From Gemmatimonadota bacterium (GTDB lineage: Bacteria > Gemmatimonadota > Gemmatimonadetes > Longimicrobiales > Gaopeijiaceae), in assembly GCA_030428885.1 (NCBI GenBank), contig JAUIEJ010000008.1, positions 124,001-188,000 of the forward strand: a stretch of DNA of 64,000 nt, given 5' to 3'. How positions within the stretch are numbered: the first letter of the stretch is position 1; each line of letters opens with the position of its first letter. Position numbers and translations under genes: made by a program. Positions 7,689 through 15,793 of this stretch are shown here, piece after piece. The notes beneath the pieces were generated by a model. That model ran no database searches and was not told where the DNA came from. It saw nothing but the letters and a program-made list of their open reading frames with translations.

Positions 7689-9140
7689 ATGCGCGTCGCC
7701 TTGCCGTCGTTCTCCGCTGCCGTCCGTTCCGCTCTCGCGGGAGCCGTGGGGCTCGTGGGGGCGAGTTGCGGTCCCATGGACGATTCGGGGGCGTCCGGGT
7801 CGGCCGATCTGGCCATCGAACACGTCACCGTGGTGGATGCCGTGAACGGGGCCCGGGCCGATCGCACCGTCGTGGTGGACTCGGGTCGGATCGTGGCGGT
7901 GCTGGACGGGGGGACGGCGGTGGACGCCGACGAGGTCGTGGACGGGACGGGCCGGACCCTGATCCCGGGCCTCTGGGACTTCCACGTGCACCTCACCTAC
8001 GACGACCGCTTCACCGACGCCATGCCCGGACTCTTCCTGGGCCACGGCATCACCAGCATTCGCGACACCGGCGGAATCCTGGAGAAGGTGCTGCCGGTGG
8101 TGGAGCGCATGGAGGCGGAGGGCGCGATGGCGCCCCGGGTGTTCTTCGCGGGCCCCCTCCTGGACGGGGAGTGGGTGGTCTACGACGGCGTGAACCGACC
8201 GGCCCTGGGCATCGCCAATCCCGACGTGGAGACGGCCCGGGCCAACGTGGCGGCGTTGGCCGAGGCCGGGGTGGACTTCGTGAAGGTGTACGAGATGCTG
8301 ACCCCCGAGGTGTTCGCGGCTCTGGTGGAGGAGGCGTCGGCTCGGGGACTCCCCATCGACGGGCACGTGCCGTTGTCCATGGTGGCCCGGGACGTGGGAC
8401 CCCGGGTCCAGTCCCTGGAGCACCTGCGCAACATCGAGCTGGATTGTGCCGCCGGTGCCGACTCCCTGCTCGAGGCCCGGCGGGCCATTCTCGCCGCCCA
8501 CGACGGAGGCCCGGGCGCGGACCTGCGTTCCCGGCTGCACTCGGAGCAGCGGCTGGCGGCGGTGGCCGATTACGACCCGACCCGGTGCGGCGAGGTCATG
8601 GACGCCCTGTCGTCGACCATCATGATCCCGACCCTGCGGCTGAACGCCCTGGGTCTCGTCCCGCCCTTCGAGCGCGGGGATTGGGAAGCGGCGCTGGATC
8701 GGATTCCCGACGATGCGGCGGATGAATGGCGCGAGGTGGGGGAGCGGTCCCGGAGCGGTCCTCCGGCGCGGGACACGACCTACGGGGCGTTCAGCCTTCG
8801 CCTCGTCGGGGAGATGCACCGCCGGGGCGTGCCCGTGGCCGCCGGGACGGACACCCCCATCGGGTACGCCATTCCCGGCTACAGCCTCCACTCGGAGCTG
8901 GAGATGCTGGTGCGGGCCGGAATGCCCCCCCTGGAGGCCCTCCGGGGAGCCACGGTCCTGCCGGCGGAGTTCTTCGGGCTGGACGGCGAGATGGGCGCCG
9001 TGGCCGAGGGCATGGTGGCCGACCTGGTGCTGCTGGGCGGCAATCCCCTGGACGACATCACCAACACCCGGGCGGTGGAAGCGGTGGTCACCCGGGGGCG
9101 GCTTCTCCGGCGAGCCGACCTCGATGGACTGATGCGGTAG
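7689..9140 (+). CDS. Metal-dependent amidohydrolase, predicted lipoprotein
   Basis: 483 residues. A short signal peptide ends at a Cys (LVGASC), suggesting a lipoprotein although the lipobox is imperfect. The amidohydrolase TIM-barrel is complete: HxH in DFHVHL (His99, His101), Lys in VKVYE, His in DGHVPLS, His in LEHLRN and the catalytic Asp in AGTDTP. It closes with the small beta-domain typical of imidazolonepropionase-like enzymes (GNPLDDI). Cell-envelope members of this group act on peptides or cyclic amides; the substrate here is unknown. A strong hairpin terminator follows immediately. Confidence 0.85.
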   Translation: MRVALPSFSAAVRSALAGAVGLVGASCGPMDDSGASGSADLAIEHVTVVDAVNGARADRTVVVDSGRIVAVLDGGTAVDADEVVDGTGRTLIPGLWDFHVHLTYDDRFTDAMPGLFLGHGITSIRDTGGILEKVLPVVERMEAEGAMAPRVFFAGPLLDGEWVVYDGVNRPALGIANPDVETARANVAALAEAGVDFVKVYEMLTPEVFAALVEEASARGLPIDGHVPLSMVARDVGPRVQSLEHLRNIELDCAAGADSLLEARRAILAAHDGGPGADLRSRLHSEQRLAAVADYDPTRCGEVMDALSSTIMIPTLRLNALGLVPPFERGDWEAALDRIPDDAADEWREVGERSRSGPPARDTTYGAFSLRLVGEMHRRGVPVAAGTDTPIGYAIPGYSLHSELEMLVRAGMPPLEALRGATVLPAEFFGLDGEMGAVAEGMVADLVLLGGNPLDDITNTRAVEAVVTRGRLLRRADLDGLMR

Positions 9141-9141
9141 A

Positions 9142-9166
9142 GGGGGGCGGCCGCCGGCCGCCCCCC
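9142..9166. terminator. GC-rich hairpin between convergent genes
   Basis: Perfect 11-bp inverted repeat (GGGGGGCGGCC / GGCCGCCCCCC) with a 3-nt loop, between the amidohydrolase stop (9140) and the end of the convergent DUF4287 gene (9214). No T-run follows on either strand, so termination efficiency is uncertain. The position favours a shared bidirectional terminator. Confidence 0.65.
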
Positions 9167-9213
9167 TCCCGAGCGCTCCCCGTCGCCGTTCGAGCGGGGG
9201 AGCGGGTGGGCCG

Positions 9214-9876
9214 TCAGGCGAGGAGCGCCTTCAGAGCATCCAGGCGCTCGGACCAATAGGCTCGCCGAGCCTCCAGTGTCTGCCGGTCGGGCAGGTGGGT
9301 GTGCTGGGCCGAGAGCCGGGCCTTCTCGTCTCCCTTCGCCTCCACGTACAACTGGACCCGGGTCCCGTCGGGCCAGTCCAGGCGCACGGAGCGAGGCGGG
9401 TTGAGGGCCCGGACCTCGACGTCGGAGGGGAGCCATCGGTCGCGGAGCTCGGGCTCCGCGATCCATCTGAAGAGGGTGGCCGCATCGAGGGTGACCGTCC
9501 GGCTGCGGTTCGCTTCGTATGCGCCGTCCCGGCGCTGTCCCGTTTCCCGGAGCCCCCGGATGCGTTCGTAGCCGACGGTGACGGTCTGGGCCCACCAGCC
9601 GCTGTCCACCTCGGCAGCCACCAGGCGGGCGATCTCGGGGTGGGGGAGGCCGGCGGCGGAGCGCTCGTCGAGCCAGGCGGTCCAGGCCGCCCAGTCCCGG
9701 CCGGTGCGCCGCGCCACGGCTTCGTCGGACATGCCGGCGAGGTCGGCGAGGTCGGGGGGCGGAGTGTCGCTCCCGGAGGCGCGGGTCAGGAGGTGGGCCC
9801 GGGCGGCGGTGTACGACTCGCCCGTCTTCGCCATGCGCTCGCGAACGCGGCGCTTGAAATCACGGTCCTTCGTCAT
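9214..9876 (-). CDS. DUF4287 domain protein with SRPBCC-like C-terminal half
   Basis: 220 residues. The N-terminal ~70 match the DUF4287 pattern (FKRRVRERMAKTGESYTAARAHLL, then GRDWAAWTAWLDERSAAGLPHPEIARLV). The C-terminal part (TVTLDAATLFRWI, then RLDWPDGTRVQLYVEAKGDEKARLSAQHTHL, then ALKALLA) resembles SRPBCC/AHSA1 ligand-binding domains. The function is unknown in the family. It is a cytosolic protein with no signal peptide, transcribed alone and converging on the amidohydrolase across a hairpin. Confidence 0.8.
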   Translation of the reverse strand: MTKDRDFKRRVRERMAKTGESYTAARAHLLTRASGSDTPPPDLADLAGMSDEAVARRTGRDWAAWTAWLDERSAAGLPHPEIARLVAAEVDSGWWAQTVTVGYERIRGLRETGQRRDGAYEANRSRTVTLDAATLFRWIAEPELRDRWLPSDVEVRALNPPRSVRLDWPDGTRVQLYVEAKGDEKARLSAQHTHLPDRQTLEARRAYWSERLDALKALLA

Positions 9877-10528
9877 GGGTGCGGTCCTCTCGTCGTGGCC
9901 GCGGGTCGCCCCTCCCTGGCAGGATCACGAGCCCGCGACGGACGTCGGATCGCAGTGGCGCGGGGGTCGACCGGGGCGCCTCCTGCCCGGCCCCGTTCGG
10001 GGGACCGACCGAGTCGGCCGCACTGCCGTCCACCACACCGTGAAACGGTCCGAGGGTGTGCCCCCCTTTGCCTCACGAAGACCCCGGCCAGGGCGGGATC
10101 GAAGAGGTTGGGCGCGAACCGGCGCCGGCAGGAAGGGTGGGGCGGGTGGGGGCGGCGGGCAAGGTCGCTCCGGCGGGAGGGCGGCGCGGACCGGCCCGTT
10201 CGACCATCCCCTCGCCCACCCCGGGAAGCCATCGTGATCACCGTGCGGGGCGCCGCGGAGCGGTCGGCGGGTGCCGTGGGCGCTCGTGGACCGTGATCGC
10301 TCCCATGGGATGGCGGCGGCCGCGGGTGGGCTCCGGCGCGGAGGTCGTTCCGCCGCGATCCCCCCTCGCCGCTCCAAGTCGTCACGACAGCATGTCATCG
10401 GGCGCCGCGGCGATTTGAGGCCACATAGGCGCGCCAAACGGGCCCGCAGGGCCGTTCGCAGACTACCCGTGGCGAATCGGGTACACATAGGCACTACAAG
10501 TCGCCCGCCGGGGCGAAAGGGAGTCGCG
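9877..10528. other. 652-nt intergenic region, no gene recognised
   Basis: It lies between the divergent starts of the DUF4287 gene and the AbiEi/DUF559 gene. Open frames here lack family resemblance and look like high-GC shadows. The only structure seen is a 6-bp dyad near the right end. No tRNA-like or rRNA-like sequence was recognised. Confidence 0.5.
10464..10483. promoter_or_regulatory. Short inverted repeat upstream of the AbiEi/DUF559 gene
   Basis: TACCCG-N8-CGGGTA, 46-65 nt upstream of the ATG at 10529. AbiEi antitoxins are known to bind inverted repeats at their own promoters, so an autoregulatory operator is possible. A 6-bp dyad can arise by chance in this GC-rich sequence. Confidence 0.25.
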
Positions 10529-11482
10529 ATGTCGAGTAGAGGCGTGCGGGCGGCCCGGCCCGGGTCGGTGGATGCCCGGATCCGGGCCGTCGCGGCAGGG
10601 CAGCACGGGATCGCCTCCGCCCGGCAGCTCCTGGCCGTGGGCGTGACCCGCCACGCGATCCGCCACCGCCTCGCCCGGGGAGACCTGTCCCCGGTGCACC
10701 GCGGCGTGTACGCGGTGGGGCCGGTGCGGGGCAGGCGATGGCGGGAGTGGGCCGCCCTGGTGGTGGCCGGAGAGTCGGCGGTCCTCAGTCACGGGACGGC
10801 GGCCGGGCTTCACGGCATGGTCCTCCCCCGACGGACCCTGGGACCCATCCACGTCACCCCGCGCCGAGGGCGTCCGGGCTCCCGGCCTGGCCTGCGGATC
10901 CATCGCGTGGCCGGGCTGGCGGACGACGAGATCCACACCGTCGACGGGCTGTCGGTGACCACCCCGGTCCGCACTCTGGTCGATGTGGCCGGCGACGCCC
11001 ACGCTGGGGCGCTGGAGCAGATGGTGTCGGTGGCGGATCGAACGGGACTGCTCGACGGCCTGGATCTCGAGGCGGCGCTACGGAGATACGCCGGGCGCGC
11101 CGGGATCGGCGCGCTCCGCATGCTGTGGGCATCGGGAGGTGTCGCCTTCACGCGCTCCGAGTTGGAGGAGCGGTTTCTCGCCCTGATCCGGGAGGGGGAC
11201 CTACCGGAGCCGGCCACCAACGTCCGGGTGGCGGGGCTGGAGGTGGACGCGCTGTGGCGCGACGAGGCGCTGGTGGCCGAGGTGGACGGCTTCGGCTTTC
11301 ACCGGGGCCGGGCAGCGTTCGAGCGGGACCGCCGGCGCGACGCGACGCTGGTGGCGGCGGGCTACCGCGTGGCGAGGTTCACGTGGACGGAAGTCACGAC
11401 CCACGGCCTCGTCGTGGTGGCCCGGCTGGCGCAGGCCATCGGATGGGCCCAGGGGGCGAGGGCCCGCCGGGTGCCGCCCTAG
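10529..11482 (+). CDS. AbiEi-type antitoxin domain fused to DUF559 nuclease-like domain
   Basis: 317 residues. The N-terminal part has the AbiEi winged-helix pattern (GIASARQLLAVGVTRHAIRHRLARGDLSPVHRGVYAVG), and the central segment carries HGTAAGLHG. The C-terminal ~100 residues fit DUF559, a Vsr/PD-(D/E)XK-like fold: SELEERFLALI, then AEVDGFGFH, then RDATLVAAGYRVARFTW, which includes candidate catalytic acidic residues. No AbiEii-type nucleotidyltransferase toxin gene lies next to it, so it is a solo protein. This architecture is common in Actinobacteria. The role is unknown. Its stop overlaps the stop of the convergent DUF368 gene. Confidence 0.8.
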   Translation: MSSRGVRAARPGSVDARIRAVAAGQHGIASARQLLAVGVTRHAIRHRLARGDLSPVHRGVYAVGPVRGRRWREWAALVVAGESAVLSHGTAAGLHGMVLPRRTLGPIHVTPRRGRPGSRPGLRIHRVAGLADDEIHTVDGLSVTTPVRTLVDVAGDAHAGALEQMVSVADRTGLLDGLDLEAALRRYAGRAGIGALRMLWASGGVAFTRSELEERFLALIREGDLPEPATNVRVAGLEVDALWRDEALVAEVDGFGFHRGRAAFERDRRRDATLVAAGYRVARFTWTEVTTHGLVVVARLAQAIGWAQGARARRVPP

Positions 11483-12525
11483 CCGCCGGCGGGTGTGGCT
11501 TTCCGGCCCTTCCCCATCCCGCCCAACGCCAGGGTCAGGACGAAGCCGAAGGCCAGGGTGGCCAGGGAGATCAGGATCCGAGGCACCGTGGGGCGATAGG
11601 GGTCGAGGTCCAGGGCCATGAGTTCGAGTTCCATGGATTCCCGTCCGCCGAAGGTGTCGGCGAGCCGGGTGGCTTCGGCGGCGTCGAAGGTCACGCCGGT
11701 TTCGGCGGCGATCTCCTCGAGGGAGGCTCCGGCCACCAACGCCTTCACGGCGTCGAGACGGGGTTCGTCGGCGAGATCGGGCCAGGCCGGTCCCTGGAAG
11801 GGCCACAGGCCCAGGACGGAGCCCACCAGGAGTCCCAGGAGAACGGCGTGGGAGGGCCGTTCGAACCGATGCAGGAACCACCGCAGCCCATTGGCCAGGA
11901 GACCGATGCCCACCACGGCGCCCACGCCCACGGGAACGATCACGCCCAGCGACCCCATGAAGTCGGCCGACAGCGCAGACGGCCGCACGCTGCCCACCAC
12001 CACGTCGTACAGTCCCAGGATCAGCAGCACGTACGACCCCGACACGCCCGGCAGGATCATGCTGCTGGCGGCCAGCGCGCCGGCCACGACGAAGACGGGC
12101 ACGGACTGGGGGAGGGCCGTGGACTGGAGTCCGAAGGCGATGGCCGCCATGGCCGCGAATCCCACCAGGGCACTCACCGCCACCGCGCCGTCCAGGGGGC
12201 GGACGATGGCCCACAGGAGCGGCACGCCGCCCAGGGTCATGCCGATGAAGAGGCTGTAGGCCAACCACCGGTGCTCCCGCACCAGCCACACGGCCGGCGT
12301 GGCGAGCCCCAGGATGGCGACGGCCAGCCCCACGGCGAGGATGGCGATGAACGAGATCGCCTTGACGTTCCAGCGGAGGCGGGCGACGTCGGCCACCGAC
12401 TCGATGAACCGGTCGTACAGTCCCAGGGCCAGGATCATGGTGCCGCCACTCACACCGGGCACCAGGTTGGCCAGGCCCATGAGCACGCCTCCGGCGAAGA
12501 CCCGGGGCGGGGTGGCCTCGGGCAC
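11479..12525 (-). CDS. popT: DUF368 polytopic membrane protein, probable undecaprenyl-phosphate transporter
   Basis: 348 residues, about 8-9 membrane segments. The duplicated DUF368 signature is clear: NLVPGVSGGTMILALGLY near the N-terminus and LPGVSGSYVLLILGLY in the middle. DUF368 proteins (PopT) have been shown to recycle the C55-P lipid carrier across the inner membrane for cell-wall synthesis. The GTG at 12525 is used. The frame is open further upstream into the DUF2164 gene but offers no better start. A poorly conserved, acidic linker (about residues 240-300) precedes the last membrane segment. Probably co-transcribed with the DUF2164 gene upstream. Confidence 0.88.
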   Translation of the reverse strand: MPEATPPRVFAGGVLMGLANLVPGVSGGTMILALGLYDRFIESVADVARLRWNVKAISFIAILAVGLAVAILGLATPAVWLVREHRWLAYSLFIGMTLGGVPLLWAIVRPLDGAVAVSALVGFAAMAAIAFGLQSTALPQSVPVFVVAGALAASSMILPGVSGSYVLLILGLYDVVVGSVRPSALSADFMGSLGVIVPVGVGAVVGIGLLANGLRWFLHRFERPSHAVLLGLLVGSVLGLWPFQGPAWPDLADEPRLDAVKALVAGASLEEIAAETGVTFDAAEATRLADTFGGRESMELELMALDLDPYRPTVPRILISLATLAFGFVLTLALGGMGKGRKATPAGG

Positions 12526-12575
12526 GGCGTCGGGGAGGTCGTCGTCCGACCGGGGCGTGCCCTGCTCCGGCGTGT

Positions 12576-12812
12576 TCAGAACACCTCCGGGGCGTAGACC
12601 TCGCCCTCGAGATCGTCCAGGCGGGTCTGGAGGTGTCGCCGGGCGTCCTGCACGCCCTGGTTGTAGACGGGGGGGGCGAGGCGTTCCACGAACCAGTCCA
12701 CGAGTTCGCCCGAGCGGAAGCTGCTGAGCTCCTCGTCGAACTCCTCCAGGAAGTAGCCCTGGAGGCTCCGGATCAGATGGTCGCGGCGGTCGTCGGCGAG
12801 ATGGATGGCCAT
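12576..12812 (-). CDS. DUF2164 family small protein
   Basis: 78 residues, cytosolic, matching DUF2164: RRDHLIRSLQGYFLEEFDEELSSF, then LVDWFVERLAPPVYNQGVQDAR. No function is known for the family. It lies 50 nt upstream of the DUF368 gene on the same strand and diverges from dps, sharing a 190-nt promoter region with it. Confidence 0.85.
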   Translation of the reverse strand: MAIHLADDRRDHLIRSLQGYFLEEFDEELSSFRSGELVDWFVERLAPPVYNQGVQDARRHLQTRLDDLEGEVYAPEVF

Positions 12813-13002
12813 GAGGTGCGAACGCGGGAGAGGGGGGCGGCAGCCCGCACCCTACCTCCCCCGGGTCGGTCCCGGCAAGGCAGGGAGGCCGGGGTCCGGA
12901 CCCCCCTACGCCTCAACGGGGTTCTCCCGACACCCAAGCCCGGGCGGACGGCCTACCTTTCAGGGCATTCTCCCGCAACAACACACGACTCAGGAGGACT
13001 CC

Positions 13003-13464
13003 ATGGCTGCGAACGGCGCCGTGCTCGACGGACTCAACGGACTGCTCGCCGACGCCACCGTGTTCTATCAGAAACTCCGCCACTACCACTGGAACGTGGA
13101 GGGGCGGAAGTTCTTCGAACTCCACACCAAGTTCGAGGAGCTCTACACCGGGTGGGCCGAGTTCATCGACCAGATCGCCGAGCGGATCCTCATGGTCCAG
13201 GGCGTGCCGCTGCACACCCTGAAGTCCATGCTCGATCACGCCCGAATCGACGAGGACGAAAGCATTCCGCCCGCCCATACCATGGTCGATCGCATCATCG
13301 ACGACCTCGAGGCGCTCCACGGCTTCGGCGGTGAGGTGGTGCAGGCGGCGGAGGACGCCGGCGACCGGGGGACGGCCAACCTCATGGACGACCTGCGGGA
13401 CGCCATGGAGAAGGACCTCTGGATGTTGCGGAGCTGGAAGGCCGAGGCCGAGCGGGGCGGCTGA
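13003..13464 (+). CDS. dps: Dps-family ferritin-like DNA-protection protein
   Basis: 153 residues. Dps dodecamers oxidise and store iron with H2O2 and shield DNA. The inter-subunit ferroxidase residues are visible: His in KLRHYHWNVEG, Asp/His in the FFELHTKFEELY segment and AEFIDQIAERI. A strong AGGAGG ribosome-binding site sits about 5 nt before the ATG, which decides the start. The gene stands alone with its own upstream region. It is conventional in length and motifs; no DNA-binding Lys-rich tail is seen. Confidence 0.93.
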   Translation: MAANGAVLDGLNGLLADATVFYQKLRHYHWNVEGRKFFELHTKFEELYTGWAEFIDQIAERILMVQGVPLHTLKSMLDHARIDEDESIPPAHTMVDRIIDDLEALHGFGGEVVQAAEDAGDRGTANLMDDLRDAMEKDLWMLRSWKAEAERGG

Positions 13465-13498
13465 GAGGTTCAAAGCGAGGGCGGCGGGGCCCCCCGCC

Positions 13499-15673
13499 TC
13501 AGTGGGGTCCCGCCGACCCCGTGGATCGGGCGTCGCCCCGTACCACGTCGACCCGCACCTCGGTCCAGCCGTCGAGTTGGTAGTGGCGGACCCGGACGTC
13601 GTGGGTCCCGGGGGGGATGTCCGCGTAGTCCACCAGGGATCCGTGGGGGTCCCACCGGTCGATGACCAGCGCTCCGTCGACCCACACCCGGATCGCGTCG
13701 TCGCTGATGGTCCGGAGCGACCACGTCTCGCCCTCGGCGAGGGTCACCGATGAGGTGGCTTCCAGCGCCCAGCGCTCCTGGGGGAGGCCCGCCACCTGCG
13801 GCCCGTACCACTGGTAGTCCAGGCGCGCCTCGGTCCGGGTGAGGAGGGGCGTGCCGGCGAGGAGGGCGTCGAACGCCGCCGGGTCCGACAGGGGATCCCG
13901 GGCCGGGTCGTCCCACGCGAAGAAGCGCACGTCCCACGGGGCGAACGGCTCCACCCGTTCGAACGAGAACGGCACCCGCCGCCCGGCGGGGACGACCGTG
14001 CCTCGGGGCGAGACCGTGGCTTCGCCCACGTACTCGAGGTGGACCGCCCAGACTCCCCCCTCCACCTCGGGGGTGACCACCAGGGTGTCGCCCATGGCGC
14101 CGGCCTCGGCCGAGACCGAGGCCACCCCGTGCCGGTCCACGATGCGCCACGATCCGGCGGGGCCCAGGAGCTGCAGCGGGACCACGCTCCGAAGGGTGTC
14201 CAGCGGCCAGAGCTTCGGCGACTGCCCGTCCCACGGCCCCCACTCGTCCACCACGATGGCCGAGCGGGGCAGGGCGCTCCGGGGGCCCCGGGGAATCTCC
14301 CGGGGGACTCCGGGAAGGTCCGGCGCCAGGGTGTCGAACGCCTCGCCCAGGAGGGCTCTGGGATCACACCCCGCGGCCGAAGTCCCGGCCTCCACGGGGT
14401 TCCATCCGAATCGGTGTGGCCCGGTGCGCTCGAGGCGCCACCGCTCCGCCACGCCTCGGAAGACGTTGCCGTCGATGACGTGGTCCCGGCTCCGGACGTC
14501 CCGATTCTGGGGGTAGCCCCAATCGGCCGGTTGTTCCTCCCGGGCCCAGAGGGAGATGCCCAGGGAATCCCCGTCGAAGACGTTGCCCATGATCCGGTTG
14601 TCCTGGCCGTGCTCGATGGCCACGCCGTAGCGGTTGCCGCCGAAGCAGTTCCCCACGATCTCCGTCTCCCACGAATACCCGCCCCACACGCCGTAGCGCG
14701 AGCCGCCGAGATGGTTGGCGACGATGCGGTTGCGGCTGAAGGTCACCTCCACCGCGTTGGTGGGGGCGTACGAGAAATCGTTGTGGAAGAGCAGGTTGTC
14801 GTTGGCTCCGCCCTCGCCCGAATCCATTGTGGAGTTGCCCGCCCACAGAAAGAAGCCGTCGCCCGAGTGGGTGGCCGAGTTGTAGGCGACGACGTTGTGG
14901 TTGCTCTGCTCGTACAACAGGAGACCGGCCGAGTCCTGTCCCCGCTCGTAGTAGCCGGTGGACCAGCCCCGGACGTCGTAGTCGAAGCGGTTGCGGACGA
15001 TGGTGTTGTGGCTCGACCGATAGAGGCCGATGCCCAGTCCCGAGTTGTACGACGCGTCGCTGTCGCGCACGGTGAGGGAGTCGGTGCGGGTCAGGAGAAA
15101 CCCGTTCATGCCCTGGACCGCCCGGACCCCCCGGATCTCCCCGCCCACGACGTCTTCGAGGTAGACGGCGGCTCCGAAGCGCATCCACTGGCGATCTTCG
15201 TTGTCGTGGAAGGAGAGCCAATCGACCAGGCTTTCATGGGACACCTGGCTGAAGAGGCGGGGCTTCCAGTTGTACGACAGGTCGGTGTCGACGATGTGGA
15301 GGCCCCGGGTGCCCCGGGCCAGGATTCCGAAGCGGTAGCCCCGGATCGCGCCGCCTCGGATCGACACGTTGCGACCCCCCTCCACCCGCACCGCAACGCC
15401 CCGGGCGAGGTCGGGATCGGCTTCGGGGTCGATCCCCCGGAGCACCACCCCCGAGAGGTCGATCTCCAGGTCCGATCCCCGCACCACGATGAGGGCCGAA
15501 TCGGTGGAGGCGGGTGCCGGCGCATCGTAGGTGGCGGGAGCTACGCGCACCGATCGGGTGATCACCATCCCGGGAGAGAAGGGGACGGTGTCCTGGGCGG
15601 CCAACGGGGCGGTGGGGGCGACCATCGCCACCAGGGCCAGGGTCGCGGCATGGGGGAAGACGGAAGCAGGCAT
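13499..15673 (-). CDS. Secreted right-handed beta-helix protein with C-terminal PA14 domain
   Basis: 724 residues. A Sec signal peptide ends near APLAAQ (about residue 26). Residues ~60-440 are parallel beta-helix (PbH1/NosD-like) repeats with recurring NxxxxNRF, YGVWGGYS and N-x-F-x-G turns. Near residues 625-700 there is a PA14-type domain (LDYQWYGPQVAGLP, then WSLRTISDDAIRVWVDGALVIDRW), a carbohydrate-binding module in many glycosidases. This suggests a secreted polysaccharide lyase, epimerase or adhesin; catalytic residues cannot be assigned. It diverges from the ROK regulator gene across 120 nt, so co-regulation is plausible. Confidence 0.8.
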   Translation of the reverse strand: MPASVFPHAATLALVAMVAPTAPLAAQDTVPFSPGMVITRSVRVAPATYDAPAPASTDSALIVVRGSDLEIDLSGVVLRGIDPEADPDLARGVAVRVEGGRNVSIRGGAIRGYRFGILARGTRGLHIVDTDLSYNWKPRLFSQVSHESLVDWLSFHDNEDRQWMRFGAAVYLEDVVGGEIRGVRAVQGMNGFLLTRTDSLTVRDSDASYNSGLGIGLYRSSHNTIVRNRFDYDVRGWSTGYYERGQDSAGLLLYEQSNHNVVAYNSATHSGDGFFLWAGNSTMDSGEGGANDNLLFHNDFSYAPTNAVEVTFSRNRIVANHLGGSRYGVWGGYSWETEIVGNCFGGNRYGVAIEHGQDNRIMGNVFDGDSLGISLWAREEQPADWGYPQNRDVRSRDHVIDGNVFRGVAERWRLERTGPHRFGWNPVEAGTSAAGCDPRALLGEAFDTLAPDLPGVPREIPRGPRSALPRSAIVVDEWGPWDGQSPKLWPLDTLRSVVPLQLLGPAGSWRIVDRHGVASVSAEAGAMGDTLVVTPEVEGGVWAVHLEYVGEATVSPRGTVVPAGRRVPFSFERVEPFAPWDVRFFAWDDPARDPLSDPAAFDALLAGTPLLTRTEARLDYQWYGPQVAGLPQERWALEATSSVTLAEGETWSLRTISDDAIRVWVDGALVIDRWDPHGSLVDYADIPPGTHDVRVRHYQLDGWTEVRVDVVRGDARSTGSAGPH

Positions 15674-15793
15674 GCCCCAACGTACCCTCCCTCCGGCCCA
15701 CGCGCCGCCCCGGGCCCATGGGTCGGTTGCGTCGATCCGGATGAAACGGCGAGACTGCAGGGTTGGGCCCTCGTTACCCCCACGGAGTCTGCG

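Noticed and set aside
9877-10528. Possible RNA gene or hidden small gene in the 652-nt gap
   Set aside because: No tRNA-like fold, no conserved motif and no convincing start with ribosome-binding site could be made out; only a short dyad was kept.
14039-15793. Long rightward open frame running into the ROK regulator gene
   Set aside because: It lies opposite the beta-helix/PA14 gene, has no family resemblance and is a high-GC shadow; the regulator begins at 15794.
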